A stretch of DNA of 64,000 nucleotides from Sphingomonas sp. MA1305 (GTDB lineage Bacteria > Pseudomonadota > Alphaproteobacteria > Sphingomonadales > Sphingomonadaceae). Shown here piece after piece: positions 25,843-34,577 of the stretch. The DNA lies in assembly GCF_016107325.1 (NCBI RefSeq), contig NZ_RCVT01000002.1:558001-622000 (forward strand), read 5' to 3'. The notes below the pieces were generated by a model. The model did not search any database. It was not told the origin of the DNA and saw nothing but the letters and a program-made list of their open reading frames with translations. Numbering within the stretch: position 1 is the first letter of the stretch; each line of letters opens with the position of its first letter. The position numbers were made by a program, and so were the translations under genes.

Positions 25843-26241
25843 ATGGCCGATCCGCTCGACGTGACGGGAAGTTGGGACGGCATCTTCAGCTATCCGCGGG
25901 CGATGCCGCCCAACGGCTTCCGCTGCGAATTGCGCGAACATGCCGGCCGGATCAGCGGCGAGACGCAGGAACGCCGCGATACCGGGCCCGATCGTGGCAC
26001 CACGATCCTGGCGCTGCTCGACGGCGTGCGGCAGGGGCGATCGGTGCGCTTCACCAAGCGTTACGATTCGCCGGATCTCGCTTATTATGCCGTCGTCTAT
26101 GACGGCGCGCTCGCTGCGGACGGCGACGAGATCAGCGGACGCTGGGACATCGCCGGCCACTGGAGCGGCAGCTTCATCATGGTGCGGCAACAGCGCCGCG
26201 GCGTCGCGGCGAAGCGGACGATGGCGGAAGAGGTGCGATAG
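25843..26241 (+). CDS. Conserved hypothetical protein
   Basis: 132 residues, no signal peptide or membrane helix. The sequence looks like a small beta barrel: DVTGSWDGIFSYP, then GFRCELREHAGRISGET and ISGRWDIAGHWSGSF, suggesting two related strands-and-turn units around a W-D/G pattern. No family function is recognised. It begins 4 bases after the Trm112-like stop codon and ends the operon, converging on the lysyl-tRNA synthetase gene. Confidence 0.75.
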   Translation: MADPLDVTGSWDGIFSYPRAMPPNGFRCELREHAGRISGETQERRDTGPDRGTTILALLDGVRQGRSVRFTKRYDSPDLAYYAVVYDGALAADGDEISGRWDIAGHWSGSFIMVRQQRRGVAAKRTMAEEVR

Positions 26242-26259
26242 CGACCGGCCGCACCGCCA

Positions 26260-27852
26260 TCACGCCCGCGCCAGCGCCTCCGCGATCAGGCGGCGGCTGT
26301 TGTCGACGCCGTACAGGGCGATGAAGCTGCCCATCCGCGGCCCCTGTTCGGAGCCGAGCAGCGTCTCGTACAGCACCTTGAACCAGTCGCGCAGGCCCTC
26401 CTTGCCGTAATGCTTCTTGCCGATCTCATAGACGTGGTTTTGCAGCACGACCGCCGGGTCCTCGTCCGCCTGCCCGGTGCCGTCGTCTTCCGCCAGCAGC
26501 GCATCGAGCTCCCGCAGCGCGTCCGCCTCCTGCGTCGTCGGCGCGCGGCGCTGCAGGGTCGGCGCGACGAAGGTGGTGGCATAGGCGACGGCGTAACCGA
26601 CCAACCGGTCGAGCTCCGGATGCGTCGCGGGCGACAGCGTCGGGTCGTAGCGCTGCAGGAACGCCCACATCGTCTCGCGGTCGCCGACGCCCGGCAGGCT
26701 GGCGAGATTGAGCAGCAGCCCGAACGTCACCGGCAGCGTCGCCTCGGGTACCTTGCCGTCGTGGATATGGTGGACCGGGTTGCCCAGCCGCTGCTTGACG
26801 TCCTGACCCGCGTAATTGCCGCGGAACTGCCAGTAATCGTCGACCGCGCGTGGGATCACGCCGAAATGCAGCGCCTTCGCCTTCTTGGGCTCGCGATAGG
26901 CGAAGAAGGCGAGGCTCTCCTCCGGGCCATAGGTCAGCCATTCGTCGATCGACAGGCCGTTGCCCTTGGACTTGGAGATCTTCTCGCCCTTCTCGTCGAG
27001 GAACATCTCATAGTTGAAGCCTTCCGGCGGCCGCCCGCCGAGCACGCGCGCGATCTTCGACGACTGGACCACCGAATCGATCAGGTCCTTGCCCGCCATC
27101 TCGTAATCGACGCCGAGCGCGACCCAGCGCATCGCCCAATCGACCTTCCACTGCAGCTTGGACTTGCCGCCGAGCGCGGATTGGACGATCCGTTCGCCGC
27201 CCTCGTCGGTGAAGGCGATCGTCCCCGCCTCGGCATCGACCACCTCGACCGGCACCTGCAACACGACGCCGGTCGTCGGGCTGATCGGCAGCACCGGCGA
27301 ATAGGTGGCGCGCCGCTCCGCCCGCAGCGTCGGCAGCATCACGTCGAGGATCGCCTGATAGTGACGCAGCACGCCCTTCAGCGCTTCGTCGAACCGGCCG
27401 CCGGTATAATAATCCGTCGACGAGGCGAACTCATACTCGAAACCATAGCGGTCGAGGAATTGCCGCAGCATCGCATTGTTATGCGCCGCGAAGCTGTCGT
27501 ACTTCTCGAACGGATCGGGTATGCGCGTCAACGGCTTGCCGAGATGTTCGGTCAGCATCTCGCGATGGGGCACGTTGTCGGGCACCTTGCGCAGCCCGTC
27601 CATGTCGTCGCTGAACGCGATCAACCGCGTCGGCTGGTCGCTCAGCGCGTGGAAGGCATTGCGCACCATCGTCGTGCGCAGCACTTCGTTGAACGTGCCG
27701 ATATGCGGCAGGCCCGACGGGCCGTAGCCGGTCTCGAACAGGATCGGCGCACCGTCCGGCTTGCCGTCCGGCCAGCGCTTGAGGAGCTTGCGCGCCTCTT
27801 CATAGGGCCAGGCCTTGGAGTCGAGAGCGGCGGAGCGGAGATCGTCGGTCAT
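26260..27852 (-). CDS. lysK: Lysyl-tRNA synthetase, class I
   Basis: 530 residues, standard for class I LysRS. The Rossmann-fold signature appears as [13 protein letters not shown] (HIGH variant HIGT) near residue 50, and the second signature as [10 protein letters not shown] near residue 293. It charges tRNA-Lys in the cytoplasm. The class I form is found in archaea, spirochaetes and alphaproteobacteria instead of the usual class II enzyme. The start ATG lies 5 bases downstream of an 8-bp G/C hairpin, so no clean ribosome-binding site is visible. It is convergent with the gene at 25843. Confidence 0.95.
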   Translation of the reverse strand: MTDDLRSAALDSKAWPYEEARKLLKRWPDGKPDGAPILFETGYGPSGLPHIGTFNEVLRTTMVRNAFHALSDQPTRLIAFSDDMDGLRKVPDNVPHREMLTEHLGKPLTRIPDPFEKYDSFAAHNNAMLRQFLDRYGFEYEFASSTDYYTGGRFDEALKGVLRHYQAILDVMLPTLRAERRATYSPVLPISPTTGVVLQVPVEVVDAEAGTIAFTDEGGERIVQSALGGKSKLQWKVDWAMRWVALGVDYEMAGKDLIDSVVQSSKIARVLGGRPPEGFNYEMFLDEKGEKISKSKGNGLSIDEWLTYGPEESLAFFAYREPKKAKALHFGVIPRAVDDYWQFRGNYAGQDVKQRLGNPVHHIHDGKVPEATLPVTFGLLLNLASLPGVGDRETMWAFLQRYDPTLSPATHPELDRLVGYAVAYATTFVAPTLQRRAPTTQEADALRELDALLAEDDGTGQADEDPAVVLQNHVYEIGKKHYGKEGLRDWFKVLYETLLGSEQGPRMGSFIALYGVDNSRRLIAEALARA

Positions 27853-27857
27853 GATGC

Positions 27858-27879
27858 GCGGGGGGACTAAGCCCCCCGC
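27858..27879 (-). terminator. G/C hairpin between the glycine-zipper gene and lysK
   Basis: GCGGGGGG-ACTAAG-CCCCCCGC forms a perfect 8-bp stem. It lies 22 bases after the glycine-zipper stop and 5 bases before the lysK start codon. No T-run follows, so simple intrinsic termination is weak; it may terminate, protect or attenuate. Confidence 0.45.
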
Positions 27880-27900
27880 GGCGTCACGGCAACGCCCGTG

Positions 27901-28203
27901 TTAGCGGCAGCGGCGATGGGCGGTGATCGTCCGGTCGACGGCGCGGCCCGCCAGGGCGCCACCGACGGCGCCGCCGATCGTGCCGAGCGCGCCATGGCCG
28001 AGGATCGAATTGCCGACCAGCGCGCCGCCGACGCCACCCGCGACCAGCCCGGTGGTGCCGCCCGAATGGGTGCAGCGGCGGACGTGATGATAGCCGCGCT
28101 CGTAGTGGCGATGATGGCGGGCCTGCGCCGCGCTCGTCGGAACGACGAAGCTCGCGGGGATGGTAAGCGAGACGGCGCTGAGCGCCAGCAACATGTTACG
28201 CAT
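27901..28203 (-). CDS. Glycine-zipper 2TM-domain exported protein
   Basis: 100 residues. A signal peptide (MRNMLLALSAVSLTIPASFV) is followed by a His/Arg-rich segment (ARHHRHYERGYHH) and a glycine-zipper pair, GLVAGGVGGALVGNSILG and GTIGGAVGGALAGRAVD. Related proteins (17 kDa surface antigen type) sit in or near the outer membrane; their role is poorly known. It is divergent from the DinG-type helicase gene, and a LexA-type box lies 32 bases upstream of its start. Confidence 0.82.
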   Translation of the reverse strand: MRNMLLALSAVSLTIPASFVVPTSAAQARHHRHYERGYHHVRRCTHSGGTTGLVAGGVGGALVGNSILGHGALGTIGGAVGGALAGRAVDRTITAHRRCR

Positions 28204-28234
28204 AGGGGTCCTCCTCCGACCGATGATCCGTGCC

Positions 28235-28249
28235 GAACGAGCGACGAAC
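28235..28249. promoter_or_regulatory. LexA-type box between glycine-zipper gene and DinG-type helicase
   Basis: GAAC-GAGCGAC-GAAC, an exact GTTC-N7-GTTC match on the minus strand. It lies 58 bases before the helicase GTG and 31 bases before the divergent glycine-zipper ATG. A DinG-type helicase is a known SOS target in E. coli, so LexA control is likely for at least the helicase. Confidence 0.7.
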
Positions 28250-28307
28250 GAACCGGTTTCAATGCCACGCAGTTGCCATTGTGTTCCACCGGGTTAAGGC
28301 GGGGGCG

Positions 28308-31007
28308 GTGATCCCTTATCCTGCCCTCCACGCCAGCCACGGCGGCATCTGGATCGCCACCGCCGAGGGTACGCGCGCGGTCGGCCGTGGCGAGGCGATC
28401 GCCCTTGCCGCGGATACGCCGCTGATCCTGCTCAACGCGCCGCTAATCGGGCAGCGGCTCGGCTATGCGGAGCTGTCCGGCCTCGACCTGCTCGAACTCT
28501 TCGCCTTTCTCCATCCCGCGCGCTTCACCGTGCCGACGCCCAAGGGCCTTGCCCGCGCCGTCGATCTGTCGCCGCCGGAGAGTGACGAGGATGTCGCGGC
28601 CTTCCTGCGCGAGGCGGCGGCGGCATTGCTCGCCGTGCCTGCCAGCGACTGGCCCGAGCGCGAGGGCGCATGGAGTGCGGTACAGGCGCTGACTCGGCTG
28701 CGCTGGCCTTGGGCGCCGGCGATCGGGCCGCTGATCGCCAAGCCCAAGGAGCATGAGCGCTGGCTGTTCGGCAAATTGCCGGAATGGGAGGAGGGCGCGC
28801 CGCGGCCGGCCCCGCGCGCGGTGACGATCGGTAGCGACGAAGCGGAAGCGCGGCTGGTCGAGCTGACCGGCCACGGCGCCGAGGAACGTCCCGGCCAGCG
28901 CGCCTTCGCCGCCGCCGCCAGCGCCGCCTTCGCGCCGCGCAGCGTCCGCGACGCGCCCAATCTGGTGCTGGCGGAGGCGGGCACCGGGATCGGCAAGACC
29001 CTGGGCTATCTCGCCCCCGCCTCGCTCTGGGCGGAGCGGGCCGGCGGCGCGGTGTGGCTGTCGACCTATACCAAGGCACTGCAGCGCCAGCTCGCGCAGG
29101 AGACGGTGCGCCTCTATCCCGATGCCGAGACGCGCAAGGCGAAGGTGGTGACGCGCAAGGGGCGCGAGAATTACTTGTGCCTGCTCAACCTCGAGGATGC
29201 GTTGCAGGGCGGCTTCGCCGGCCGCGCCGCGGTGCTGGCGCAGCTGGTCGCGCGCTGGGCGGCCTACAGCAGCGACGGCGACATGGTCGGCGGCGATCTG
29301 CCTGGCTGGCTGCCGACTTTGTTCCGCCGCAACGGCCCCGCCGCGCTGACCGACCGGCGCGGCGAGTGCGTCTATGCCGGTTGCCCGCATTATCGGAAGT
29401 GCTTCATCGAACGCGCCGCCCGCGCCTCCGCCGACGCCGATCTGGTGATCGCCAACCATGCCCTGGTCATGGTCAACGCCGCCCGCGGCCGCGAATTGAC
29501 GACGCGGCCGACGCGCTATGTCTTCGACGAGGGCCACCACCTGTTCGACGCGGCCGATTCGATGTTCGCGGCGGCACTGACCGGGCAGGAGACGATCGAG
29601 CTGAGGCGCTGGATCCTCGGCCCGGAAGCGGGTGGCCGCGGCCGGCGGCGCGGACTGCAGGCGCGGCTGTCCGACGTCGCCAGCTATGACGAACAGGGCG
29701 GCCTCGCCATCCAGGACGCGGTGGATGCCGCGCGCCATCTCGCCAGCGACGGCTGGCTGGGGCGGATCGCGGAGGGCGCACCGTTCGGACCGATCGAGCA
29801 TCTGCTCGCCGCGGTGCGCGGCCTCACCTATGCGCGCGCCGAACAGCCGGGCGATGCGGGCTACGGCCTCGAGACCGAACTCGCCGAGCCGACGCCGGAA
29901 CTGATCGAGGCCGCCGCCCCCGCCGCTGCCGCGCTCGACGCGCTGGTCCGTCCGCTCGTCACGCTCGGCCGGCGGCTGGAGGCGGTGCTGGCCGAGGCGC
30001 CCGACTGGATGGACGCTGCGGCACGGGCACGGGTGGAGGGGGCGATCGCCTCGATCGGCTGGCGGGCGGAGACGGTGGCTGGCTGGCTGGCCCTGCTCGC
30101 GCGGATCGGCGGTCCGGTCGATGCCGATTACGTCGACTGGCTGGCGGTCGACCGGATCGAGGGGCGCGAATATGACATGGGGCTGCACCGCCACTGGCTC
30201 GACCCGACGCGGCCGTTCGCGCGCGTCGTGCTGGAGCCCGCCCATGGCGCGCTCGTCACCTCGGCGACGCTGACCGGCGGCGGCGACTGGGACACGGCGG
30301 AGGCGCGAGTCGGGGCGCCGCATCTCGCCCGCGCGCCGGCACGGTTCGAGGCGACCAGCCCGTTCGACTATCCGGCGCAGGCGGAGGTGCTGATCGTCAC
30401 CGACGTCAAGCGCGGCGACCTGCCGGCACTGGCCAATGCCTATGCGCGGCTGATCGTCGCGGCGGGGGGCGGCACGCTGGGCCTGTTCACCGCGATCCGG
30501 CGGCTGCGCGGCGTGCACGGCCGGATCGCCGACCGGCTGGCGCGCGAGGGGCTGCCGCTGCACGCGCAGCATGTCGATCCGATCGACACGGGTACGTTGG
30601 TCGACATCTTCCGCGACGATCCCGCCGCCTCGCTGCTCGGCACCGATGCCTTGCGCGACGGGGTCGACGTGCCCGGCCATTCGCTGCGGCTGGTGGTGAT
30701 GGAGGGCGTGCCCTGGCCCAAGCCAAGCGTGCTGCACGCGGCACGGCGATTGGCCGGCGGTGGCAGCGCCTACGATGACCGGATCGTGCGGGCGCGGTTG
30801 GCGCAGGCGTTCGGGCGATTGATCCGCCGCGGCGACGATCGGGGCGCCTTCGTGATGCTGTCCGCCGCCTGCCCGTCGCGATTGCTCAGCGCCTTTCCGC
30901 CCGGCGTCCCGATCGCGCGGGTGACGCTGGACGAGGCGGTGGCGCGGGTGGCGGAGCGGCTTTCCTTGACACCGATCATCGGGCATGAGGCCGCGCAACT
31001 GGGCTGA
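28308..31007 (+). CDS. DinG/XPD-type ATP-dependent DNA helicase
   Basis: 899 residues. An N-terminal domain of unknown role (about 1-180) precedes a superfamily 2 helicase. Walker A EAGTGIGKTLG is near residue 224 and the DEAH box appears as DEGHH near residue 406. Between them are four spaced cysteines (in YLCLL, GECVYAGCPHYRKCF) that should bind a 4Fe-4S cluster as in XPD and DinG. The enzyme likely unwinds 5' to 3' and resolves replication-blocking structures. The GTG at 28308 follows AAGGCGGGGGC; the frame is open from 28230. A LexA-type box lies 58 bases upstream. Confidence 0.9.
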   Translation: MIPYPALHASHGGIWIATAEGTRAVGRGEAIALAADTPLILLNAPLIGQRLGYAELSGLDLLELFAFLHPARFTVPTPKGLARAVDLSPPESDEDVAAFLREAAAALLAVPASDWPEREGAWSAVQALTRLRWPWAPAIGPLIAKPKEHERWLFGKLPEWEEGAPRPAPRAVTIGSDEAEARLVELTGHGAEERPGQRAFAAAASAAFAPRSVRDAPNLVLAEAGTGIGKTLGYLAPASLWAERAGGAVWLSTYTKALQRQLAQETVRLYPDAETRKAKVVTRKGRENYLCLLNLEDALQGGFAGRAAVLAQLVARWAAYSSDGDMVGGDLPGWLPTLFRRNGPAALTDRRGECVYAGCPHYRKCFIERAARASADADLVIANHALVMVNAARGRELTTRPTRYVFDEGHHLFDAADSMFAAALTGQETIELRRWILGPEAGGRGRRRGLQARLSDVASYDEQGGLAIQDAVDAARHLASDGWLGRIAEGAPFGPIEHLLAAVRGLTYARAEQPGDAGYGLETELAEPTPELIEAAAPAAAALDALVRPLVTLGRRLEAVLAEAPDWMDAAARARVEGAIASIGWRAETVAGWLALLARIGGPVDADYVDWLAVDRIEGREYDMGLHRHWLDPTRPFARVVLEPAHGALVTSATLTGGGDWDTAEARVGAPHLARAPARFEATSPFDYPAQAEVLIVTDVKRGDLPALANAYARLIVAAGGGTLGLFTAIRRLRGVHGRIADRLAREGLPLHAQHVDPIDTGTLVDIFRDDPAASLLGTDALRDGVDVPGHSLRLVVMEGVPWPKPSVLHAARRLAGGGSAYDDRIVRARLAQAFGRLIRRGDDRGAFVMLSAACPSRLLSAFPPGVPIARVTLDEAVARVAERLSLTPIIGHEAAQLG

Positions 31008-31023
31008 GCCGGAAAGGGCCGCG

Positions 31024-31563
31024 ATGAAGACGCTGACGCTGCTGCGCCACGCCAAATCGAGCTGGGACGACACCGTGTCGCGCGATTTCGACCGGCCGCT
31101 CAACGGCAAAGGCCGCCGCGCGGCCGAAGTGATCGGCCGCCACATGCGCGATGCCGGCCTCGCCTTCGACCATGTCGTCGCCTCGCCTGCGGTGCGCGTC
31201 GGCGAGACCTTGGACGCGGTCGAGACCGGCTACGGCCGCACCTTCGCGCCCGCCTGCGACCGGCGCATCTATCTGGCGTCGGCGGCGACGCTGCTCGACG
31301 TGGTTCACGACCTGCCGGACACGGCGGACAGCGCGCTGCTGGTCGGTCACAATCCCGGGCTGGAGGACCTTGTCCTCATGCTCGTGCCCGAGGGGGCAGG
31401 GGCGCTGCGGACCGAGGTCGAGGCGAAATACCCGACCGCGACGCTGGCCGAAATGACCTTCGACGTCGCGCGCTGGCGGGATGTCGCCGAGCGGGCGGCG
31501 ACGCTGACCCGCTTCGTCCGCCCGCGCGACCTCGATCCGACGCTGGGACCGGACGAGCGGTAG
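31024..31563 (+). CDS. SixA-type histidine phosphatase
   Basis: 179 residues of the histidine phosphatase superfamily. The catalytic LLRHAKSSW motif is at residues 6-14, the second histidine is in LLVGHNPGLEDL, and the arginine is in PLNGKGRRAAEV. SixA-type enzymes act on phosphohistidine proteins in the cytoplasm, for example in phosphotransfer systems; the substrate here is unknown. The ATG follows 16 bases after the helicase gene, so the two are probably co-transcribed. A paired-hairpin repeat follows the stop codon. Confidence 0.87.
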   Translation: MKTLTLLRHAKSSWDDTVSRDFDRPLNGKGRRAAEVIGRHMRDAGLAFDHVVASPAVRVGETLDAVETGYGRTFAPACDRRIYLASAATLLDVVHDLPDTADSALLVGHNPGLEDLVLMLVPEGAGALRTEVEAKYPTATLAEMTFDVARWRDVAERAATLTRFVRPRDLDPTLGPDER

Positions 31564-31572
31564 ATCACGTCC

Positions 31573-31666
31573 GTCATGCCGGACTCGTTCCGGCATCCAC
31601 CGTTCCGCAAACGCTCCGATCGGCGCATGTGCGGCGCCGTGGACCCCGGAACAAGTCCGGGGTGAC
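31573..31666. repeat. Paired-hairpin intergenic repeat (REP/BIME-like)
   Basis: Two hairpins face each other: ATGCCGGA-CTCGT-TCCGGCAT at 31576-31596 and ACCCCGGA-ACAAG-TCCGGGGT. The ends are GTCA and TGAC, and the inner ends ATCCA and TGGA also match inversely. It sits between the convergent genes for SixA and the DUF177 protein. The same architecture recurs at 47039-47130. Confidence 0.85.
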
Positions 31667-31697
31667 CAGGGGGGGCTCTGTGTCGAAGCGCTCCCGC

Positions 31698-32216
31698 CTA
31701 CTTCTTTTCCAATTGCGCCTTCAGCCCGGCGAGCGCGCCGAACGGCCCCGCCTCGTCCTCGCTCAGCACCCCGGCCTCGCGCAGCGCCGCCTCGGCCGCC
31801 GGGCTGCGCGGAAAGGGATCGAGGGCGAGCGCCATCGTCTCCGCCGCCGCCTCGCCCAGGTCGATCGCGCCGCCGTCATAGGGGATCGTGTCGAGTTCGC
31901 CGGCGTCCAGCTCGACCTCCTCGCCGTCGCCGAGCGCGGGCACGAACAGCAAAGCGACGGGCTCGTCGACCTGTGCCGCGATCGGCTCGCCGGTCACCGA
32001 ACAGGCCTGCGTCACCGCCGCGGTCACCCTGCCGCGCACGGCGATCCCCGCCGCCTCGCGCCGGATCGCGAAGCGGGCGGCCAGCGAATCGATCCCGATC
32101 AGCCCGAAGCGCGCCGCGAGCCGCGTCCGCTCCGCCGGCTCCGCGGCGATCTCGACCACGCGCTCGCGCTCGCCGATCGTGTCGATCCGCTCCGGGCGGC
32201 TGAATTCGGGGGTCAT
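31698..32216 (-). CDS. YceD/DUF177-family protein
   Basis: 172 residues of the DUF177 family, often associated with rRNA accumulation and ribosome maturation. Visible family features are the central ACSVTGEPIAAQVDEPV segment, with a single cysteine, and the acidic stretch DGEEVELDAGELDTIPYD. The ATG at 32216 overlaps the stop of the upstream chaperone gene in an ATGA, so translation is coupled; the frame is open beyond. Pairing with the bc1 chaperone gene, rather than with rpmF, is the usual alphaproteobacterial arrangement as far as recalled. Confidence 0.88.
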   Translation of the reverse strand: MTPEFSRPERIDTIGERERVVEIAAEPAERTRLAARFGLIGIDSLAARFAIRREAAGIAVRGRVTAAVTQACSVTGEPIAAQVDEPVALLFVPALGDGEEVELDAGELDTIPYDGGAIDLGEAAAETMALALDPFPRSPAAEAALREAGVLSEDEAGPFGALAGLKAQLEKK

Positions 32217-32719
32217 GGCAAGTCTCCCGCGGCGAGGTGATCGACCGGCGTCGCCGCCAGCCGGGTGTGGAACGCGAGCAGCGCGTCGCCGACATGGTCC
32301 ACCGCGGCGGGCGCGGGCGCCTCGCCGCGATAGAGGTTGCGGACCAGCGCCGGCGCGAGATCGCCCGCCGCCAGCCCGTCGCGATAGGCACCCAGACGGC
32401 CGCCGAGCAGGCTCATCATCTTGCCCATCTGCTTGCCGACGACCAGGTCGCCGATACCGATCTGGCGCAGCTGCGCGTCCATGTCGTCCACGAACCGCTC
32501 GGTCAGCTGCACGCTCAGCGTCGCCGCCGCCGGCTCGCCTTCCAGCCGGAGCAGCACGAAGGCGAGGATCGTCGCGATCATGTCGAACCGACCGTCCAGC
32601 GTGTCGGGGACGGCACCGTCGACATACCAATGTTCGGCGCGTCCGCGCGTCACCACCGCATTGTACAGCGGCAGCGCCGCATCGCGGTTCTCGCCGAACA
32701 ACCTGCCCCACAACCCCAC
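32213..32719 (-). CDS. Ubiquinol-cytochrome c chaperone family protein
   Basis: 168 residues matching the CBP3/UQCC1-type chaperone that helps assemble cytochrome b in the bc1 complex. Family features include LYNAVVTRGRAEHWYVDGAV, DTLDGRFDMIATILAFVLLR and the GIGDLVVGKQMGKMMSLLGG stretch. It has no signal peptide and is probably cytoplasmic, at the inner face of the membrane. Its gene is divergent from bamE (134 bases) and overlaps the DUF177 gene, an order found in many alphaproteobacteria. Confidence 0.9.
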   Translation of the reverse strand: MGLWGRLFGENRDAALPLYNAVVTRGRAEHWYVDGAVPDTLDGRFDMIATILAFVLLRLEGEPAAATLSVQLTERFVDDMDAQLRQIGIGDLVVGKQMGKMMSLLGGRLGAYRDGLAAGDLAPALVRNLYRGEAPAPAAVDHVGDALLAFHTRLAATPVDHLAAGDLP

Positions 32720-32853
32720 GACCGCAACGTCCTCTCGCCTGTGCGCGGCGTCGTCCGCGCTTGATGCCTCTTCGTTCCTCGCATATCGAGGCGTTCGGCG
32801 GGCGATGCAATCGGCCTTGCCGCTGCCGGGCGTTGCCGCCGCTGGAGAAAGTG

Positions 32854-33351
32854 ATGAGCGTATCCTTTGCCCGTTCGTGCCTGGTCGCGGGCCTCGGGCT
32901 GACCCTGATGGCGGCGGGCGCGTGCACGCCGCTGCGTTCGCATCAGGGCTATATCATCGACGTCGACCTGGTGAATGCGATCCAGCCGGGCGTCGACAAT
33001 CGCCAATCGGTCGCGGCGACGCTGGGCCGGCCGACCATCGCCAGCCAGTTCGCGCCCGCCGACTGGTATTATGTCGCGCGCGACAGCCGCAATCTGAACT
33101 TCCAGACGCCCAAGGCACGCAGCCAGATCGCGCTGAAGATCAGCTTTGACGCGGCCGGCACGGTGACCTCGATCACCCGCACCGGCGTCGACCAGATCGC
33201 CAGCATCAGCCCCTATGGCAAGACGACGCCGACGCTGGGCCGCAAGCGCGGCTTCTTCGAGGATCTTTTCGGCAACATCGGCACGGTCGGCGCGGCGGGC
33301 ACCGGCGCCGGCGCCGGCGCACCGGGCGGCGGCGGACGCACCGGACCGTAA
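32854..33351 (+). CDS. bamE: Outer membrane protein assembly factor BamE
   Basis: 165 residues. A lipoprotein-type signal ends in LMAAGACTP with a lipobox cysteine. The SmpA/OmlA fold follows: DLVNAIQPGVDNRQSVAATL, DWYYVARD and the FDAAGTVTSI strand. BamE is a periplasmic lipoprotein of the BAM complex, which inserts beta-barrel proteins such as the TonB receptor encoded in this window. A glycine-rich tail ends the protein. The ATG at 32854 follows GGAGAAA. A large hairpin with a T-rich end follows the stop at 33402-33480. Confidence 0.92.
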   Translation: MSVSFARSCLVAGLGLTLMAAGACTPLRSHQGYIIDVDLVNAIQPGVDNRQSVAATLGRPTIASQFAPADWYYVARDSRNLNFQTPKARSQIALKISFDAAGTVTSITRTGVDQIASISPYGKTTPTLGRKRGFFEDLFGNIGTVGAAGTGAGAGAPGGGGRTGP

Positions 33352-33401
33352 AGCTTCGACCCGATCGGCATTGGCCGCGCCGCCTGCTACGCATCGGCGC
33401 G

Positions 33402-33480
33402 GCCGTGCCGTGCTTGGATCCGGCACTGATCCCGAAAGGGGTTTGGGATCAGGTGCGGCAAACGTCCGGCACGGCGTTTT
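33402..33480 (+). terminator. Compound hairpin after bamE
   Basis: Outer arms GCCGTGCCG (33402-33410) and CGGCACGGC (33467-33475) enclose an inner hairpin TGATCCC...GGGATCA (33427-33451). GTTTTGTT follows the outer arm. It ends the bamE transcript or marks a short intergenic repeat; either reading is compatible. Confidence 0.55.
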
Positions 33481-33550
33481 GTTCTGACTTTCGTAACCAA
33501 AAGTCCGCACCGTTGCGCGCGCGCAACAGGGGCGTGACGGACGCCGCCGG

Positions 33551-34570
33551 CTACCCCCGCCGTTCGACCCCGCGGGTCAGCTCGGTCAGCGCGTGATCCG
33601 CCAGCACCGGCCCGGCGTTGCCGCTCGCCATCACCGCGCGTTCGGCATGGCGCACGCGCTGCAGCGCCGCCGCGAGCATCGCCGCATTCCAGCGCCGCAG
33701 GGCCTGTGCGGTGGCGGCCTCTTCGCGGAAGAAGATGCGATGGCGCTTGAACACGCTGTCCTGCGTGGCGCCGGAGTCGATGTCCGCCTTCATCTCGGCC
33801 AGCGTCATCAGCCGCCGGGCGAGCTGGCGCAGCCAGGGGATGGGGGAGGTGCCAGCCTCGCCCAGCCGGGTCAGTTCGAGGCCGAGCGCCGCGCTGCGGC
33901 CGCCGATCACCGCGTCGATCACCGCGCCCATTTCCGCCTCGCCGAGATCGGCGCCGATCGCATCGAGCGCGGCTTCGTCGAGGTCGTGCGGCCGGTCTGG
34001 GGCGGCGTCGAGGAACAGCGCGAGTTTGTCGATTTCGCTCGCCAGCACCGCCCGGTCGCCGCCGCACCCCGCCGCCAGCCGCTGGGTGACGCCGGGCTGC
34101 GGGCGCAAGCCGGCATCGCGCGCCATCGTCGCGGCGAGTCGTTCGAGATCGGCCGCGGTCGGTTCGTAGCAGGCGAAGGCCATCGCCCGTGGCGAATCGA
34201 TCGCCAGCTTGACGATCTTGGCCGTCGACTTGACCGTCGGCGCCAGCGCCACGACCGGATTGCCGGCATGATCGGCGGCAAGCAGGGCGGCGAACGCCTC
34301 CAGGCTCTCCTCGCCCGCCGGCGAAACGCGGATATGGCGGGCGCCGCCGAACAGCGACATCGACGCCGCTTCGTCCGCCAGCCGGGCTGGATCGCCCTTC
34401 AGCGTCGCGCCGTCCAGGTCGATGCGCTCCGCGTCCGGGCCCATCGCCTGCGCCAGCCGCGCGGCGAGTTCGTCGGCGGCGGACCCGTCGGGACCGTGCA
34501 GCAGGTACAGGCGCAGATCGGGTGACGGCCGCTCCATCGCGGCGCGGATGTCGCGCGCGTTGGCCTTCAA
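33551..34570 (-). CDS. holA: DNA polymerase III subunit delta
   Basis: 339 residues. Delta-type clamp-loader elements are visible: LYLLHGPDGSAADELAARLA at the start, then DPARLADEAASMSLFGGARH and the C-terminal helical collar region with IPWLRQLARRLMTLAEM. It opens the beta clamp as part of the clamp loader. The chosen start is TTG at 34570, preceded by GAGGATCGC, giving the family N-terminus KANARDIRAAMERP; the frame is open to 34690. It follows lptE by 7 bases and belongs to the leuS-lptE-holA order common in alphaproteobacteria. Confidence 0.93.
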   Translation of the reverse strand: MKANARDIRAAMERPSPDLRLYLLHGPDGSAADELAARLAQAMGPDAERIDLDGATLKGDPARLADEAASMSLFGGARHIRVSPAGEESLEAFAALLAADHAGNPVVALAPTVKSTAKIVKLAIDSPRAMAFACYEPTAADLERLAATMARDAGLRPQPGVTQRLAAGCGGDRAVLASEIDKLALFLDAAPDRPHDLDEAALDAIGADLGEAEMGAVIDAVIGGRSAALGLELTRLGEAGTSPIPWLRQLARRLMTLAEMKADIDSGATQDSVFKRHRIFFREEAATAQALRRWNAAMLAAALQRVRHAERAVMASGNAGPVLADHALTELTRGVERRG

Positions 34571-34577
34571 GCGATCC

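Noticed and set aside
28443..31145. 900-codon open frame antisense to the DinG-type helicase
   Set aside because: No domain, low-complexity Arg/Gln/Asp-rich product, while the helicase frame has Walker A, DEGHH and the cysteine cluster.
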